DNA from: Acidimicrobiales bacterium
GTDB lineage: Bacteria; Actinomycetota; Acidimicrobiia; Acidimicrobiales; JAUJNH01
DNA length: 64,000 nucleotides
Assembly (NCBI GenBank): GCA_030448245.1
Contig: JAUJNH010000010.1
Location: forward strand, 1 to 64,000
Direction of reading: 5' to 3'
The notes under the pieces were generated by a model. It was not told the DNA's origin. It did not search any database and saw nothing but the letters and a program-made list of their open reading frames with translations. Below, piece after piece: positions 31,209 through 39,730 of this stretch. Within the stretch, counting starts at the first letter, position 1; every line of letters starts with the position of its first letter. The position numbers were made by a program, and so were the translations under genes.

Positions 31209-32615
31209 TCAGCGCCACGGCGGGGCGGAGCCTCGGCGGAAGTCGACCGGGGCGGTGCCGGAGTCGCTGGAGTTGTAGGTCCAGTCGGGCTGCTTGGTCA
31301 GGTGGCGCTCGTCGAGTACGGCTCGGGCGCCGCGGATGTCGAGGAGCTCGGCGATGAGGACGGGCTCGACGGGCTCGCGGGCGCCGGAGAGGTGGTCTTC
31401 GAGCTCGTCGGGGAAGTGCTTGAGGATGCTCTCGAGGACGACCTGCTGCTGGGTGGCCAGGAAGCAGCGGGAGCGCTCGGCCACGGTGCCGAGGCGGTGG
31501 CGGATGACGCCCATGTCGTGCTGGCGGGCCTCGGAGGCGCTGAGCTTGGTCAGCGAGCGGGCCAGGGTGAGGCCGTCGAGCTTGCAGGGCTCGCACTGCC
31601 CGCACGACTCGACGGCCAGGAAGCGGGCCACGCCGGCGGCGACGGCGGCCATGTCGGCCGTGTCGTCGAAGACGATGAAGCCGCCCGAGCCGACGCCGCT
31701 GCCGATGGCCCGCAACGCCTCGTAGGTGACGGGCGTGTCGAGCTGGTCGCCGGTGATGACGCCGTTGGCGACACCGGCCAGGACGGCCTTGATGGTGCGG
31801 CCCTCCTTGGGGCCGCCGCCGATGTCGTCGATCACCTCCCACAGGGGTGTGCCCATCTGCACCTCGCCCACGCCGTGCTGGCGGGTGTCGCCGGTGATCG
31901 TGCACACGACCGTCCCCGGCGACTCCTCGGTGCCCAGGCTGCGGAACCAGTCGGACCCGCGGGCGATGATGCGAGCGACGTTGGCCAGCGTCTCGGTGTT
32001 GTTGACGAGTGCGGGACCCTCGGCCACGTTCACGTCGCCACCGGCGTGGACGCCGCGGCGGAAGGTGGGCACCACCCGGGGGAAGGGCCAACCGCCGTCG
32101 ATGGTCTCGAGCAGGGCGCTCTCCTCGCCGTAGAGGTACTCGTCGGGCCCCTCGAACACCCGCAGCTCGACCCCCTCGCTCCACCCGCTCTCCTCGGCCT
32201 CCTCGATGGCGTCGCCCAGCCGCTCGACCTCACCGCCGAAGGTCTCCTTCAACCCGAAGATGGCGAGGTCGGCGCCGATGGCCCGGGCCGCGATGAGCGC
32301 GCCCTCGACGACCAGGAACGGGTTGCGGCGCAGGATGGTGCGGTCCTTGAGCGTGCCCGGCTCTCCCTCGGCGGCGTTGACGATCACCGTGGACGGGGCG
32401 ACGGACGTGCGGTTCCCCGCCACGGTCTGCCACTTGAGGCCCGTGGGGAAGCCGGCGCCACCGCGGCCCCGCAGGCCCGAGGCCAGGACCCGCTCGATGA
32501 TCGCGTCGGGCTCCAGCTTGCGGGCCGCAGCGATCCCCTCGCCCCCGCGCCGCGTCAGGTACTCGTCCAGGGAGAGGATCGGCCTGGGGTACAGCACACG
32601 GTGCACGAGCGTCAT
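31209..32615 (-). CDS. Lone NuoF-like NADH-binding flavoprotein with 4Fe-4S domain
   Basis: This 468-residue protein has the complex I 51-kDa pattern: SGLRGRGGAGFPTGLKWQT (FMN/NADH site), NAAEGEPGTLKDRTIL, GEESALLETIDGGWPFPR, a SLBB-like part (GTPLWEVIDDIGGG) and the 4Fe-4S motif ESCGQCEPC with a later Cys in SRCFLAT. No other nuo subunits are nearby, so it is probably the electron-input subunit of a separate oxidoreductase. Relatives serve formate dehydrogenases, hydrogenases and ferredoxin-reducing systems. It is divergent from a CBS-domain gene across an AT-rich palindrome. The last 30 residues (KQPDWTYNSSDSGTAPVDF) are an unusual tail. Confidence 0.85.
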   Translation of the reverse strand: MTLVHRVLYPRPILSLDEYLTRRGGEGIAAARKLEPDAIIERVLASGLRGRGGAGFPTGLKWQTVAGNRTSVAPSTVIVNAAEGEPGTLKDRTILRRNPFLVVEGALIAARAIGADLAIFGLKETFGGEVERLGDAIEEAEESGWSEGVELRVFEGPDEYLYGEESALLETIDGGWPFPRVVPTFRRGVHAGGDVNVAEGPALVNNTETLANVARIIARGSDWFRSLGTEESPGTVVCTITGDTRQHGVGEVQMGTPLWEVIDDIGGGPKEGRTIKAVLAGVANGVITGDQLDTPVTYEALRAIGSGVGSGGFIVFDDTADMAAVAAGVARFLAVESCGQCEPCKLDGLTLARSLTKLSASEARQHDMGVIRHRLGTVAERSRCFLATQQQVVLESILKHFPDELEDHLSGAREPVEPVLIAELLDIRGARAVLDERHLTKQPDWTYNSSDSGTAPVDFRRGSAPPWR

Positions 32616-32645
32616 GGAACGTCATGCTACTCTGCCGGATGTTGA

Positions 32646-32666
32646 GTCCTATAATTGCAATAGGAC
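32646..32666. promoter_or_regulatory. AT-rich palindrome in the NuoF/CBS divergent region
   Basis: GTCCTAT (32646-32652) and ATAGGAC (32660-32666) are perfect inverted arms around AATTGCA. The left arm overlaps TATAAT at 32650-32655, a consensus -10 hexamer for rightward transcription, so a protein bound here would block the promoter. It is one of the most AT-rich spots in the window. The symmetry and spacing would suit an Rrf2- or TetR-type dimer. The regulator's identity is not visible. Confidence 0.55.
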
Positions 32667-32751
32667 ACGAAATGACGGCAAAGAGCCGTCGTCCGAAACC
32701 CGGTCGCTTGCCTGCATCGGTTTCGTCGAGTGGCCCCTGGGGAGGAAGCCA

Positions 32752-33204
32752 ATGGAGATCGCATCGTTGATCACGCGGGCGGTGCTGACCGTCGAGAAGC
32801 AGGACACCCTGCTCGACGCGGCCATCTGGATGATGGAGCGGGGGGTGGGCTCGGCCGTGGTGATGACCGACGGGAGGCCGACGGGCTGCATCACCGACCG
32901 CGACGCGCTGCGGGCCATCGCGCAGGGCCTGAAGCCCGAAGACGTGACCGTCGGCCAGTTCGTGAACCGGAAGCTGACAAAGGCGCCGGCCGACCTCGAG
33001 GTCACCGAGGCGGCGCGGCTCATGCGGGACAAGGGCTTCCGCCACCTGGTCGTGGTCGACGGCGACGAGCAGCTGGTCGGCGTCTTCTCGATGCGGGACC
33101 TGGTCGTCGGGCTGCTCCAGGAGCGGACCGAGCGGGCCCAGGCCGATGACCGCGCCGGTCCGGGCCGCCAGCTGCCGCTGACCGAGGCCGAGATCGGCGA
33201 GTAG
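32752..33204 (+). CDS. CBS-domain pair protein
   Basis: This 150-residue protein starts MEIASLITRAVLTVEKQDTL, with GGGGAGGAAG well placed upstream. It has two CBS domains: residues about 5-60 (TLLDAAIWMMERGVGSAVVM, DGRPTGCITDRDALRAIA) and about 70-125 (APADLEVTEAARLMRDKGFR, HLVVVDGDEQLVGVFSMRDL). The tail is acidic. CBS pairs bind adenine nucleotides and act as regulatory modules. It is divergently transcribed from the NuoF-like gene and probably shares the palindromic control site. Confidence 0.88.
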   Translation: MEIASLITRAVLTVEKQDTLLDAAIWMMERGVGSAVVMTDGRPTGCITDRDALRAIAQGLKPEDVTVGQFVNRKLTKAPADLEVTEAARLMRDKGFRHLVVVDGDEQLVGVFSMRDLVVGLLQERTERAQADDRAGPGRQLPLTEAEIGE

Positions 33205-33228
33205 CCGCCCGACCGCTTCCGGTCCCGC

Positions 33229-33903
33229 TCAGGAGTGCTGCTCGGTCCAGGCCGACTCGAGGAGCTGCACGAGGCCGTCGGCGGGGTGGGCGCCGGCGGC
33301 GGCGACGCGGCGGTCGACTGCGAAGAAGGGGACGCCCGTCAGGCCCAGCTGGTGCCCTTCGGCCTCGTCGGCCCGCACCGCGGTGGCGTAGGCGTCGCTC
33401 TCCAGCACCTGGCGGGCGTCAGCGGCCTCGAGGCCTGCCTCGACGGCCAGGTCGACCAGGGTCTCCGGATCACCCACGTGGCGGCCCTCGACGCAGTAGG
33501 CGGCCAGGAGGCGCTCCTTCAGCTCGTCCTGGCAGCCCCGGTCGGCGGCCAGGTGTAGCAGGCGGTGGGCGTCGAAGCTGCCGGTGGGCCGCGCCTTTTC
33601 GAGGGAGTACTCGAGGCCCTCGCCGGCCGCCGCCGCCGTGATCCTTTGGATCATGGCCTCGGCTTCGGCCGGTGCGACACCGTACTTCCCGGCCAGGTGG
33701 CGGACGAGGTCGACGTCGCCGGTGGTGGCCGCGCTGGGGTTCAGCTCGAGGCTGCGCCACCGCACCTCCACCTCGTCGCGGTGGTCGAAGCGGGCCAGGG
33801 CGGCCTCGAACCGCCGCTTGCCGATGTAGCACCACGGGCAGACGACGTCGGACCAGATCTCGACCAGCACCTTCCCGCCAACACCCCCCGGCCGCAGCGT
33901 CAT
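33229..33903 (-). CDS. DsbA-like FrnE-family oxidoreductase
   Basis: This 224-residue protein has VLVEIWSDVVCPWCYIGKRR, giving the thioredoxin-fold CPWC active site, followed by the all-helical insert (LAGKYGVAPAEAEAMIQRIT, FDAHRLLHLAADRG) and the cis-Pro loop LTGVPFFAVDRRVAAAGAHP. This is the FrnE/2-hydroxychromene-2-carboxylate isomerase-like DsbA subfamily. Such cytoplasmic proteins catalyse disulfide exchange or polyketide chemistry. It has no signal peptide, so it acts in the cytoplasm. It ends 25 bp from the convergent CBS gene. Confidence 0.9.
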   Translation of the reverse strand: MTLRPGGVGGKVLVEIWSDVVCPWCYIGKRRFEAALARFDHRDEVEVRWRSLELNPSAATTGDVDLVRHLAGKYGVAPAEAEAMIQRITAAAAGEGLEYSLEKARPTGSFDAHRLLHLAADRGCQDELKERLLAAYCVEGRHVGDPETLVDLAVEAGLEAADARQVLESDAYATAVRADEAEGHQLGLTGVPFFAVDRRVAAAGAHPADGLVQLLESAWTEQHS

Positions 33904-33939
33904 CCCACCCGAGGTCTCGCCGGGACCGCCTCGACCCGG

Positions 33940-34884
33940 TCAGGTGGTGGCCGTGCCGACCAGCGAGTCGGGCGACGGAGGAGGCGGCTCGCCCGAGCGG
34001 CTGGCCAGCAGCGGGAGGACGACGGCGCCCAACACCACGGCGGTCCCGCCCAGCACGGTGCCGAGCCCGAGGTCCTCGCCGAGGAAGGCCACGGCCAGCA
34101 CCACCGCGCCCACGGGCTCCAGCGCCGACCCGATCGAGGCCCACGTCACGCCTACTCGCGAGATTCCGGCGAACAGCGCGGCGATCGGCACCGCCGTGCC
34201 CACCACGGCCATCGCCACGCCGGCGGCGTACGCGCTGGGCCTTCCGTCCCCGAGGTCGGGGCGGAGGGCGAGGAGGCCGAGGGCGAACCAGACTGCCGCG
34301 CCAACGGCGACGTGGGTGGCCACCACCAGAGGGTCGACGCCCGCCGCCACCCGCTCTCCGACGAGGAGGTACGCCGTGTACCAGAGGGCGCTTCCGACCC
34401 CGAGCGCCACCCCGAGCCCGTCCGTCCGTCCCGCGGGGAGGCCCAGGACGAGGGCGGTGCCGGCGAAGATGAGGACGAGCCCGGCGGCGGTGGCACGGTC
34501 GAGGCGGTGCCGGCCGAGAGCCACGGCGGCGCCGGCCACCAGCGCCGGGTAGAGGTAGAGCAGGAGCGAGGTGAGCGACGCCGAGATCCGGGTGAGGGCG
34601 GTGAAGTAGAGGGTGGCCTGCATGCCGTAGCCGACGAACCCGAGGGCCAGCAACCGCGCCCGAGTCGACGCGGTGAGGCGGGGGCGGGCGGCGGAGCGGC
34701 GGGAGGCGAGGGCCACCGCGACGAGGAGGGGCGCAGCCGCGGCGAAGCGGAGCAGCTGCAGCTCGGCCACCGTGAAGCCGCCCCGGTAGGCGACCTTGCC
34801 CAGCGGGCCGATCGAGGAGAAGCCGAGCGCCGAGGTCACGACGAGGGCCACACCCGCCTGGCGGCTGCGCCCCGGCGGTCCCAT
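33940..34884 (-). CDS. EamA/DMT-family permease
   Basis: This protein of about 314 residues starts MGPPGRSRQAGVALVVTS. Ten hydrophobic helices form two EamA repeats (GFSSIGPLGKVAYRGGFTVA, YGMQATLYFTALTRISASLT, SLLLYLYPALVAGAAVALG, WASIGSALEPVGAVVLAVAF). It is a metabolite or drug exporter with unknown substrate. The coding region continues on the same strand from the TSUP permease upstream, with 38 bp between. The second repeat is well preserved (YPA and EPV motifs). Confidence 0.85.
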   Translation of the reverse strand: MGPPGRSRQAGVALVVTSALGFSSIGPLGKVAYRGGFTVAELQLLRFAAAAPLLVAVALASRRSAARPRLTASTRARLLALGFVGYGMQATLYFTALTRISASLTSLLLYLYPALVAGAAVALGRHRLDRATAAGLVLIFAGTALVLGLPAGRTDGLGVALGVGSALWYTAYLLVGERVAAGVDPLVVATHVAVGAAVWFALGLLALRPDLGDGRPSAYAAGVAMAVVGTAVPIAALFAGISRVGVTWASIGSALEPVGAVVLAVAFLGEDLGLGTVLGGTAVVLGAVVLPLLASRSGEPPPPSPDSLVGTATT

Positions 34885-34921
34885 GGCCCCAGCCTCGCGT
34901 AGCTGGCGAACCAGCTCGACC

Positions 34922-35713
34922 TCAGGTGAGGAGGAGGCGGATGGCCCCGACGACGCCGATGGTGATGACCACGGCCCGCAGGAGCGCGGTGGGGATGCGC
35001 CGGGCCACCCGTGCGCCGACGAACCCGCCCAGCAGCGCCCCGCCGGCCAGCAGCCCAGCCAGGCCCCACGACACCGGCGCGGCCACCGCGAACAGCACCG
35101 CGGCAAGGCTGTTCGTGGCGAGCGAGAGCACCGTCCTCAAGCTGGTGGTCCTCACCAAGCGGTCGGGGACCAGCGTCCCGAAGACGGCCAACAGCACCAC
35201 GCCGAGCCCGGCGCCGAAGTAGGCCCCGTAGACCGCCGAGAGGAGGGTGGCCCCCTGCAGCACCACCCCCGGCCGTGGGTCGTCCGGCTCGTTCCCGGCC
35301 TCGGCGTCGGCCGAGCCCTCCGGGGCCCGGCGGTCGTCCAACCGGCCGGCGAGCAGTGGCTGCACGGCGAACAGCGCGCAGGCGCCGAGGATGAGGAACG
35401 GGGCCAGCGCCTCGAACGCCTCCGACGGCGTCGTCAGGAGGAGCGCGGCGCCCAGGGTCGCACCGGCGACGGTGGAGGGCAGGAGCGACCGGATGCGGCG
35501 GCCCTGGTCGCTCACCTCGGCCCGGAAGCCGACCACCCCACCGAGGTAGCCGGGCCAGATGCCCAAGGTCGACGTGACGTTGGCCGCCAGCGCCGGTTGG
35601 CCCACGGCCAGCAGCGCCGGGAACGACACCAGTGATCCTCCGCCGGCGATGCCGTTGATGCCGCCGGCCACGAAGCCGGCGGCCACCACGAGGGCCTGCT
35701 GGCCGGGGCTCAC
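34922..35713 (-). CDS. TSUP (TauE/SafE) anion permease
   Basis: This 263-residue protein starts MSPGQQALVVAAGFVAGGIN. The family hallmark GGINGIAGGGSLVSFPALL is at the N-terminus and its repeat YGAYFGAGLGVVLLAVFG is in the second half, with about eight transmembrane helices. An extended loop (LDDRRAPEGSADAEAGNEPD) divides the halves. Members move sulfite, sulfoacetate or other organosulfur anions. The substrate is unknown. It follows HU on the same strand with a 12-bp gap and precedes the EamA permease. Confidence 0.88.
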   Translation of the reverse strand: MSPGQQALVVAAGFVAGGINGIAGGGSLVSFPALLAVGQPALAANVTSTLGIWPGYLGGVVGFRAEVSDQGRRIRSLLPSTVAGATLGAALLLTTPSEAFEALAPFLILGACALFAVQPLLAGRLDDRRAPEGSADAEAGNEPDDPRPGVVLQGATLLSAVYGAYFGAGLGVVLLAVFGTLVPDRLVRTTSLRTVLSLATNSLAAVLFAVAAPVSWGLAGLLAGGALLGGFVGARVARRIPTALLRAVVITIGVVGAIRLLLT

Positions 35714-35725
35714 CGGCCTGCGGGC

Positions 35726-36004
35726 TCAGCTGCCGTTCACGGCCTTCTTGAAGGCGGCGCCGACCTTGACCTTGGGGACGCTGCGGGCCGAGATCTCGAT
35801 CTCGGCTCCCGTCGAAGGGTTGCGGCCCGTCGTCGCCTCCTTGTCGACCCGCTCGAAGGTGAGGAACCCGGGGATGGCGACGGGGTCCCCGGCGGCGACC
35901 GTGGTGGTCACCACGTCCTGGAACGCGGTGAGGACCGACCCCGCAGTGAGAGGTTCGACGCCGGCCTTTTCGGCGACCTGCATGACGAGCTCGTTCTTGT
36001 TCAC
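35726..36004 (-). CDS. hup: HU-family DNA-binding protein
   Basis: This 92-residue protein starts at a GTG (36004), with AAGGAG 10 nt upstream. The complete HU fold is present: NKNELVMQVAEKAG (dimerising helices), VVTTTVAAGDPVAIPGFLTF, the DNA-binding arm RNPSTGAEIEI and the C-terminal helix KVGAAFKKAVNGS. The RNP arm intercalates into DNA. The protein lacks the long Lys-rich tail seen in mycobacterial HupB. It is the abundant nucleoid protein and would be expected to be strongly expressed. About 150 bp separates it from the divergent Pro-rich gene. Confidence 0.93.
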   Translation of the reverse strand: MNKNELVMQVAEKAGVEPLTAGSVLTAFQDVVTTTVAAGDPVAIPGFLTFERVDKEATTGRNPSTGAEIEISARSVPKVKVGAAFKKAVNGS

Positions 36005-36151
36005 GCTGGAAAGACTCCTTCTCCACGGGCGCAGCGGTGCGAGGTCCGTGGTGCGAGCATCCAGGCAAGCACGCCACGGGCCGCTCCGACGCGCATCCCC
36101 CCTGGGACGAGGGGGTAGGACGTGGACGACGTCAACCGGAGGAGAGCCGGC

Positions 36152-36346
36152 ATGACCACCCTGACCAGCACCACCCTGCCCCCCAGCCCCCTCCCGGGGG
36201 ACCCCCTGCCGCCAGTCGAGCCGACACCCGACGTTCCCCGGCCGCCGCCCCCGGTCAACCCGCCCCGGCCGGACGACCCGTTCCCCAGCCCGGTGCGGCC
36301 CCCGGTGCCGGGCGAGCCGCTCCTGCCCGAGCCGGAACCGGTCTGA
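36152..36346 (+). CDS. Small proline-rich protein
   Basis: This 64-residue protein starts MTTLTSTTLPPSPLPGDPLP, preceded by GGAGGAGAG. More than a third of the residues are proline, with PPPPVNPPRP and PVRPPVPGEPLLPEPEPV at the end. It has no signal peptide or membrane segment. It may be an intrinsically disordered linker or scaffold. No family was recognised. Coding status rests on the good ribosome binding site and consistent composition. Confidence 0.5.
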   Translation: MTTLTSTTLPPSPLPGDPLPPVEPTPDVPRPPPPVNPPRPDDPFPSPVRPPVPGEPLLPEPEPV

Positions 36347-36455
36347 GGCTCCGCCGAGAGATCGCCCCGAGAACGTTTCAGGAGATCGGGACGGGGGCGT
36401 CCCCGTCGTCCGGCGGGAGCGGGTAGGCGCCGGGGTCAGGGGGTACCTCAGGCTG

Positions 36456-38006
36456 GTGCCCGTCCGGTTCCGCCATGGCGTTGCCTCCTTCGATCCCCGC
36501 CACGACCGCGTGCTGCTGTGGACGCTGGTGGACGGCGGCGGCCCGGTCGGCTGGGTGGTGGCCGCCGACCAGCCCTTGCGCCACGTGGTGGCCGAGGGGC
36601 GGGCGACGGCGGACGCCGAGACCGGGGTGGTGACCGTCGACGTCGAGGGACTCGACCCAGCCACCAGCTACTGGTACCGGTTCGAGGCCGGTGGCCAGCG
36701 GTCGGCGGTGGGTCGCACCCGGACCTTGCCGGCGGCCGGAGCACGGCGCCTGCGGATCGGCGCCACGTGCTGCGCCCGCTACGCCCAGGAGGAGTTCGGC
36801 GTGTACGGGGCACTGGCCGCGGCCGACGTCGACCTGGTCGTCCACCTCGGCGACTACATCTACGAGGACGACAAGGGCGACAAGCGGCCCACCGAGCCCG
36901 ACCGCACCCTGGTCAGCCTCGACGACTACCGCACCCGCCACTCCCTTCACCGCCGGGACCCCCACCTGCAGGCGCTCCACGCCGCCCACCCCATGGCGTC
37001 GGTGTGGGACGACCACGACCTCGCCGACAACGCCTGGCGCGACGGCGCCAAGTCGCACGATCCCGAGGAGCACGGGCCGTGGGCCCAGCGGAAGGCGGCG
37101 GCGATCCAAGCCCATCACGAGTTCCTCCCGAAGCGCCTGGCCGATCCCGCCGATCCCTCCACGCCCTGGCGGCGGCTCGACGCCGGCGATCTCGCCTCCA
37201 TCCTGCTGACCGAGACCCGGGCCCACCGCGATCAGCCGGTGGGCTCGGACCCCGACGCCGACGTCGACGAGCCCGACCGCACGATCCTGGGCCCGGCCCA
37301 GCGCGACTGGCTGCTGGAGCAGGCCGTCGACCCCGCCCCTGCCTGGCTCGTCGTGGTGAGCGGCACGGTCGTCAGCGAGCTCGAGTTCCCGGCGCCGGAT
37401 GCCGTGGACGCGGCGATGCCGGAGAAGTACGCGGTGAAGGACGGCCTGGCCCGCAACTCCGACCAATGGGACGGCTACCCGGCCGAGCGCACGGCGCTGG
37501 TTGCGGCCCTGGCGAAGCGCGGGGGGCCCACCCTCGTCCTCTCCGGTGACATCCACTCGTCGTGGGCCGTCGAGGGCCTTCGCGACGGCGGGGGGCGGGC
37601 CACCGCCGTCGAGATCGTCTGCCCGCCGGCGGCCACCACGCCGGCTGGGCGCCTGCTGCCCCCCGGGGTCGGCTTGGCCCTCGGCGCGGCGCTGACAAAG
37701 GCGATCGAGGGCGCCCGGTGGGTCGACCTCAACCAGTACGGCTTCGTCGTGGTCGACATCGGCCGGCAGGAGGCCACGGCCACGTGGTGGTGGGTCGACC
37801 CCGAGGACCACACCTCGGTGCGGCGCGGGCGCACCTGGCCGATCCGGGGCGGCGAGCGCCCCCGGCTGGCCGAACCGCCCCGCCCCCGCAGCCGCTGGCG
37901 GATGGTCGCCGCCGCCGCGACCGCCGCAGCCCTGGTGGCGCTCGCCGCCCGCCGCCTCCGGGCGTCGGGCCGCCCGATCCGCCTGCCCCTCCGCCCCGAG
38001 CCCTAG
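36456..38006 (+). CDS. PhoD-like alkaline phosphatase
   Basis: This 516-residue protein has the PhoD N-terminal Fn3-like domain (RVLLWTLVDGGGPVGW, TSYWYRFEAGG) and the metallophosphatase domain: VVHLGDYIYEDD (metal-binding GDYIYE), SVWDDHDLADNAW (DDHD), LSGDIHSSWAVE (GDIH) and EIVCPPAATTPAG. PhoD enzymes hydrolyse phosphodiesters and phosphomonoesters using Fe and Ca. There is no signal peptide, but a hydrophobic C-terminal segment (WRMVAAAATAAALVALAARR) may anchor it. An 11-bp bidirectional hairpin follows its stop. Confidence 0.9.
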   Translation: MPVRFRHGVASFDPRHDRVLLWTLVDGGGPVGWVVAADQPLRHVVAEGRATADAETGVVTVDVEGLDPATSYWYRFEAGGQRSAVGRTRTLPAAGARRLRIGATCCARYAQEEFGVYGALAAADVDLVVHLGDYIYEDDKGDKRPTEPDRTLVSLDDYRTRHSLHRRDPHLQALHAAHPMASVWDDHDLADNAWRDGAKSHDPEEHGPWAQRKAAAIQAHHEFLPKRLADPADPSTPWRRLDAGDLASILLTETRAHRDQPVGSDPDADVDEPDRTILGPAQRDWLLEQAVDPAPAWLVVVSGTVVSELEFPAPDAVDAAMPEKYAVKDGLARNSDQWDGYPAERTALVAALAKRGGPTLVLSGDIHSSWAVEGLRDGGGRATAVEIVCPPAATTPAGRLLPPGVGLALGAALTKAIEGARWVDLNQYGFVVVDIGRQEATATWWWVDPEDHTSVRRGRTWPIRGGERPRLAEPPRPRSRWRMVAAAATAAALVALAARRLRASGRPIRLPLRPEP

Positions 38007-38018
38007 CCGGGGCGCGCG

Positions 38019-38045
38019 AAAGGCCGGCGCTAGACGCCGGCCTTT
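38019..38045. terminator. Bidirectional hairpin terminator between phoD-like and SGNH genes
   Basis: AAAGGCCGGCG (38019-38029) and CGCCGGCCTTT (38035-38045) form a perfect 11-bp stem around CTAGA. The A/T ends place short U runs on either transcript, as in a classical intrinsic terminator working both ways. It overlaps the last codons and the stop of the convergent SGNH gene. Confidence 0.75.
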
Positions 38046-38812
38046 GCGGCCGCCTCGGCGAAGACAGCGGCCACGGCGGCGTGGCCGGCGGTGGAGGGGT
38101 GGAAGCCGTCGGCGCTGACCAGCGAGGCTTCCCGTCCCTCCTCCCGCGCCTTGAGCGAGGCGGCGTGGAGGTCGACCAGGACCGCCCCCTCCCGCTGCAC
38201 CACGCGGGCCGTGACCTCGTTGTAGTCGTCGACCAGGGCGTTGAGGACCTCGGGCTTGGGCACGAACGCCCGGAAGGCCGGCGGCAGCAGGCACCGCGTC
38301 CCGGTGGGGTTGAGGCAGTCGAGGTAGGCCGGCAGCCGGTCGAGGGCCGGGCTGTTGGCCACCAGCACGGTCGCGGCGCCTCCCAGGCGCACCCGGTGGA
38401 CGAGCTCACCCAGCTGCTGCTCGAAGGCCGGGGTGCTGCCCAGGCCCCGCAGCTGGTTGATGAGGTCGTTGACGTTGAGCCAGACGGTCACCAGGTTCGG
38501 CTTCATCGCCTCGACCTTGGGCGCCGACGACGCCCGGGCTTCGGCGACCTGCGCGCCGTTGAAGCCGAGGCTGGTGAACGTGACCTGCCGGCCGCCCTCG
38601 CCCAGGCGGTTGGCCAGCACGCGCGGCCAGGCCTCGGTGGGCGGCTTGTCGGCCCCCGTGCCGGTGGTCTCGGACGCGCCGACGGCCACGTAGGTCAACG
38701 GCGGCTTGGGCGGCGTCGTCGGCTTGGCGGCCTCCTTGTCTGGGCTGCAGGCCGTGGCGGCGAGGACGGAGACGACGAGGACGACCAGCGATCGGAGGCG
38801 GGAGTGCGGCAC
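38030..38812 (-). CDS. SGNH/GDSL-type lipoprotein hydrolase
   Basis: This protein of about 260 residues starts at a GTG (38812) with a lipoprotein signal (SLVVLVVSVLAATACSPDKE). The SGNH fold follows: TYVAVGASETTGTGADKP (block I with Ser), SLGFNGAQVAEA (block II), VTVWLNVNDLINQL (block III with Asn) and LVSADGFHPSTAGHAA (block V with Asp and His). Block I has GAS rather than GDS. It is probably an extracytoplasmic esterase or lipase-like enzyme acting on cell-surface or environmental esters. It ends in the shared terminator with the phosphatase gene. Confidence 0.82.
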   Translation of the reverse strand: MPHSRLRSLVVLVVSVLAATACSPDKEAAKPTTPPKPPLTYVAVGASETTGTGADKPPTEAWPRVLANRLGEGGRQVTFTSLGFNGAQVAEARASSAPKVEAMKPNLVTVWLNVNDLINQLRGLGSTPAFEQQLGELVHRVRLGGAATVLVANSPALDRLPAYLDCLNPTGTRCLLPPAFRAFVPKPEVLNALVDDYNEVTARVVQREGAVLVDLHAASLKAREEGREASLVSADGFHPSTAGHAAVAAVFAEAAAKAGV

Positions 38813-39003
38813 GCGGCCAAGGATCGCGCCGCCGCCTGGGTTCCACACCGCAGGAACGTTTTCTGGGCCGGCTCATCTGGTCGGGGGCCCGGCACCGTAG
38901 AAGAGGGCGACGACAGAGAACGTCGAACCGCAGGCGCACAAGCGTCCTGCCGAGAAGCCGGTGGCCGAGCGGCGCCGGTCCCCTTCACTGGAGGTATCCC
39001 CCC

Positions 39004-39663
39004 ATGCGTTTCCACAAGCCCCTCGCTGCCGCGCTCGCCTTTGCGGCCGCTGGCAGCCTCGCCGCCTGCGGCAGCGACGGCGGCAAGGTCGAGTCCGGCG
39101 GCGGCGCCGCCCAATCGACCGCCCCCGTGGCCAAGGTCGACCGCCTCTCGGGCCAGGCCACCTCGGTCACCCTCGACCCCGGCTTCGTCGCCGGCCTCAC
39201 GAGCCTCAAGCTGACGCCGGCCCCGGTGGGCTCGGCCAAGATCGAGAACGGCGTCGCCACCTTCCCGATCACCGGCGGCAACGTCACCTACTTCACCCCT
39301 GGCGGGCCGATCAACCCCTACGTGCAGGGCCTGATCAACCACAACGGCAGCGGCCTGTCGCTGACCGGCGGCGGCACCAAGGTCGAGCTGACGGACTTCG
39401 TCGTCGACCCGGCCAAGTCGGTCCTGACCGGCAAGGTCACCGCCAACGGCAAGGTGGCCGCTGAGAGCGCTCCGCTGTTCTTCCTCGACGGCCGCACGCT
39501 CAAGCCCCTGCAGACCGGCGCTGGCGACACCGCCATCCTCGAGGGCACCACGGTGAGCCTCACCAAGGAGGCCGCCGACCTGCTGAACAAGACCTACAAC
39601 GTCACCGCCCTCAAGCAGTTCTTCCCGGTGGGCGTGGCCAAGATCACCGTCAACACCAAGTAG
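39004..39663 (+). CDS. HtaA-like secreted lipoprotein
   Basis: This 219-residue protein has a lipoprotein signal ending LAACGSDGGK. The rest is a beta-rich domain with the cadence of HtaA domains: GVATFPITGGNVTYFTPG, NHNGSGLSLTGGGTKVELTD and LTGKVTANGKV, ending in LTKEAADLLNKTYNV. HtaA domains bind haem in some actinobacteria. The conserved Tyr and His residues of true haem binders are only partly evident, so an iron role is tentative. It stands between two divergent or convergent cell-envelope genes and ends in a 9-bp hairpin. Confidence 0.6.
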   Translation: MRFHKPLAAALAFAAAGSLAACGSDGGKVESGGGAAQSTAPVAKVDRLSGQATSVTLDPGFVAGLTSLKLTPAPVGSAKIENGVATFPITGGNVTYFTPGGPINPYVQGLINHNGSGLSLTGGGTKVELTDFVVDPAKSVLTGKVTANGKVAAESAPLFFLDGRTLKPLQTGAGDTAILEGTTVSLTKEAADLLNKTYNVTALKQFFPVGVAKITVNTK

Positions 39664-39682
39664 CCCTCGCTTCCTCCGCCAG

Positions 39683-39708
39683 CCGGCCACCTCCTCGGGG
39701 GTGGCCGG
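39683..39708. terminator. Hairpin terminator between HtaA-like and glucosaminidase genes
   Basis: CCGGCCACC (39683-39691) pairs perfectly with GGTGGCCGG (39700-39708) over an 8-nt loop. It lies in the 67-bp gap between two convergent genes. There is no T-tract. Confidence 0.6.
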
Positions 39709-39730
39709 TGGCGCGTCCCGGCACAGGTGC

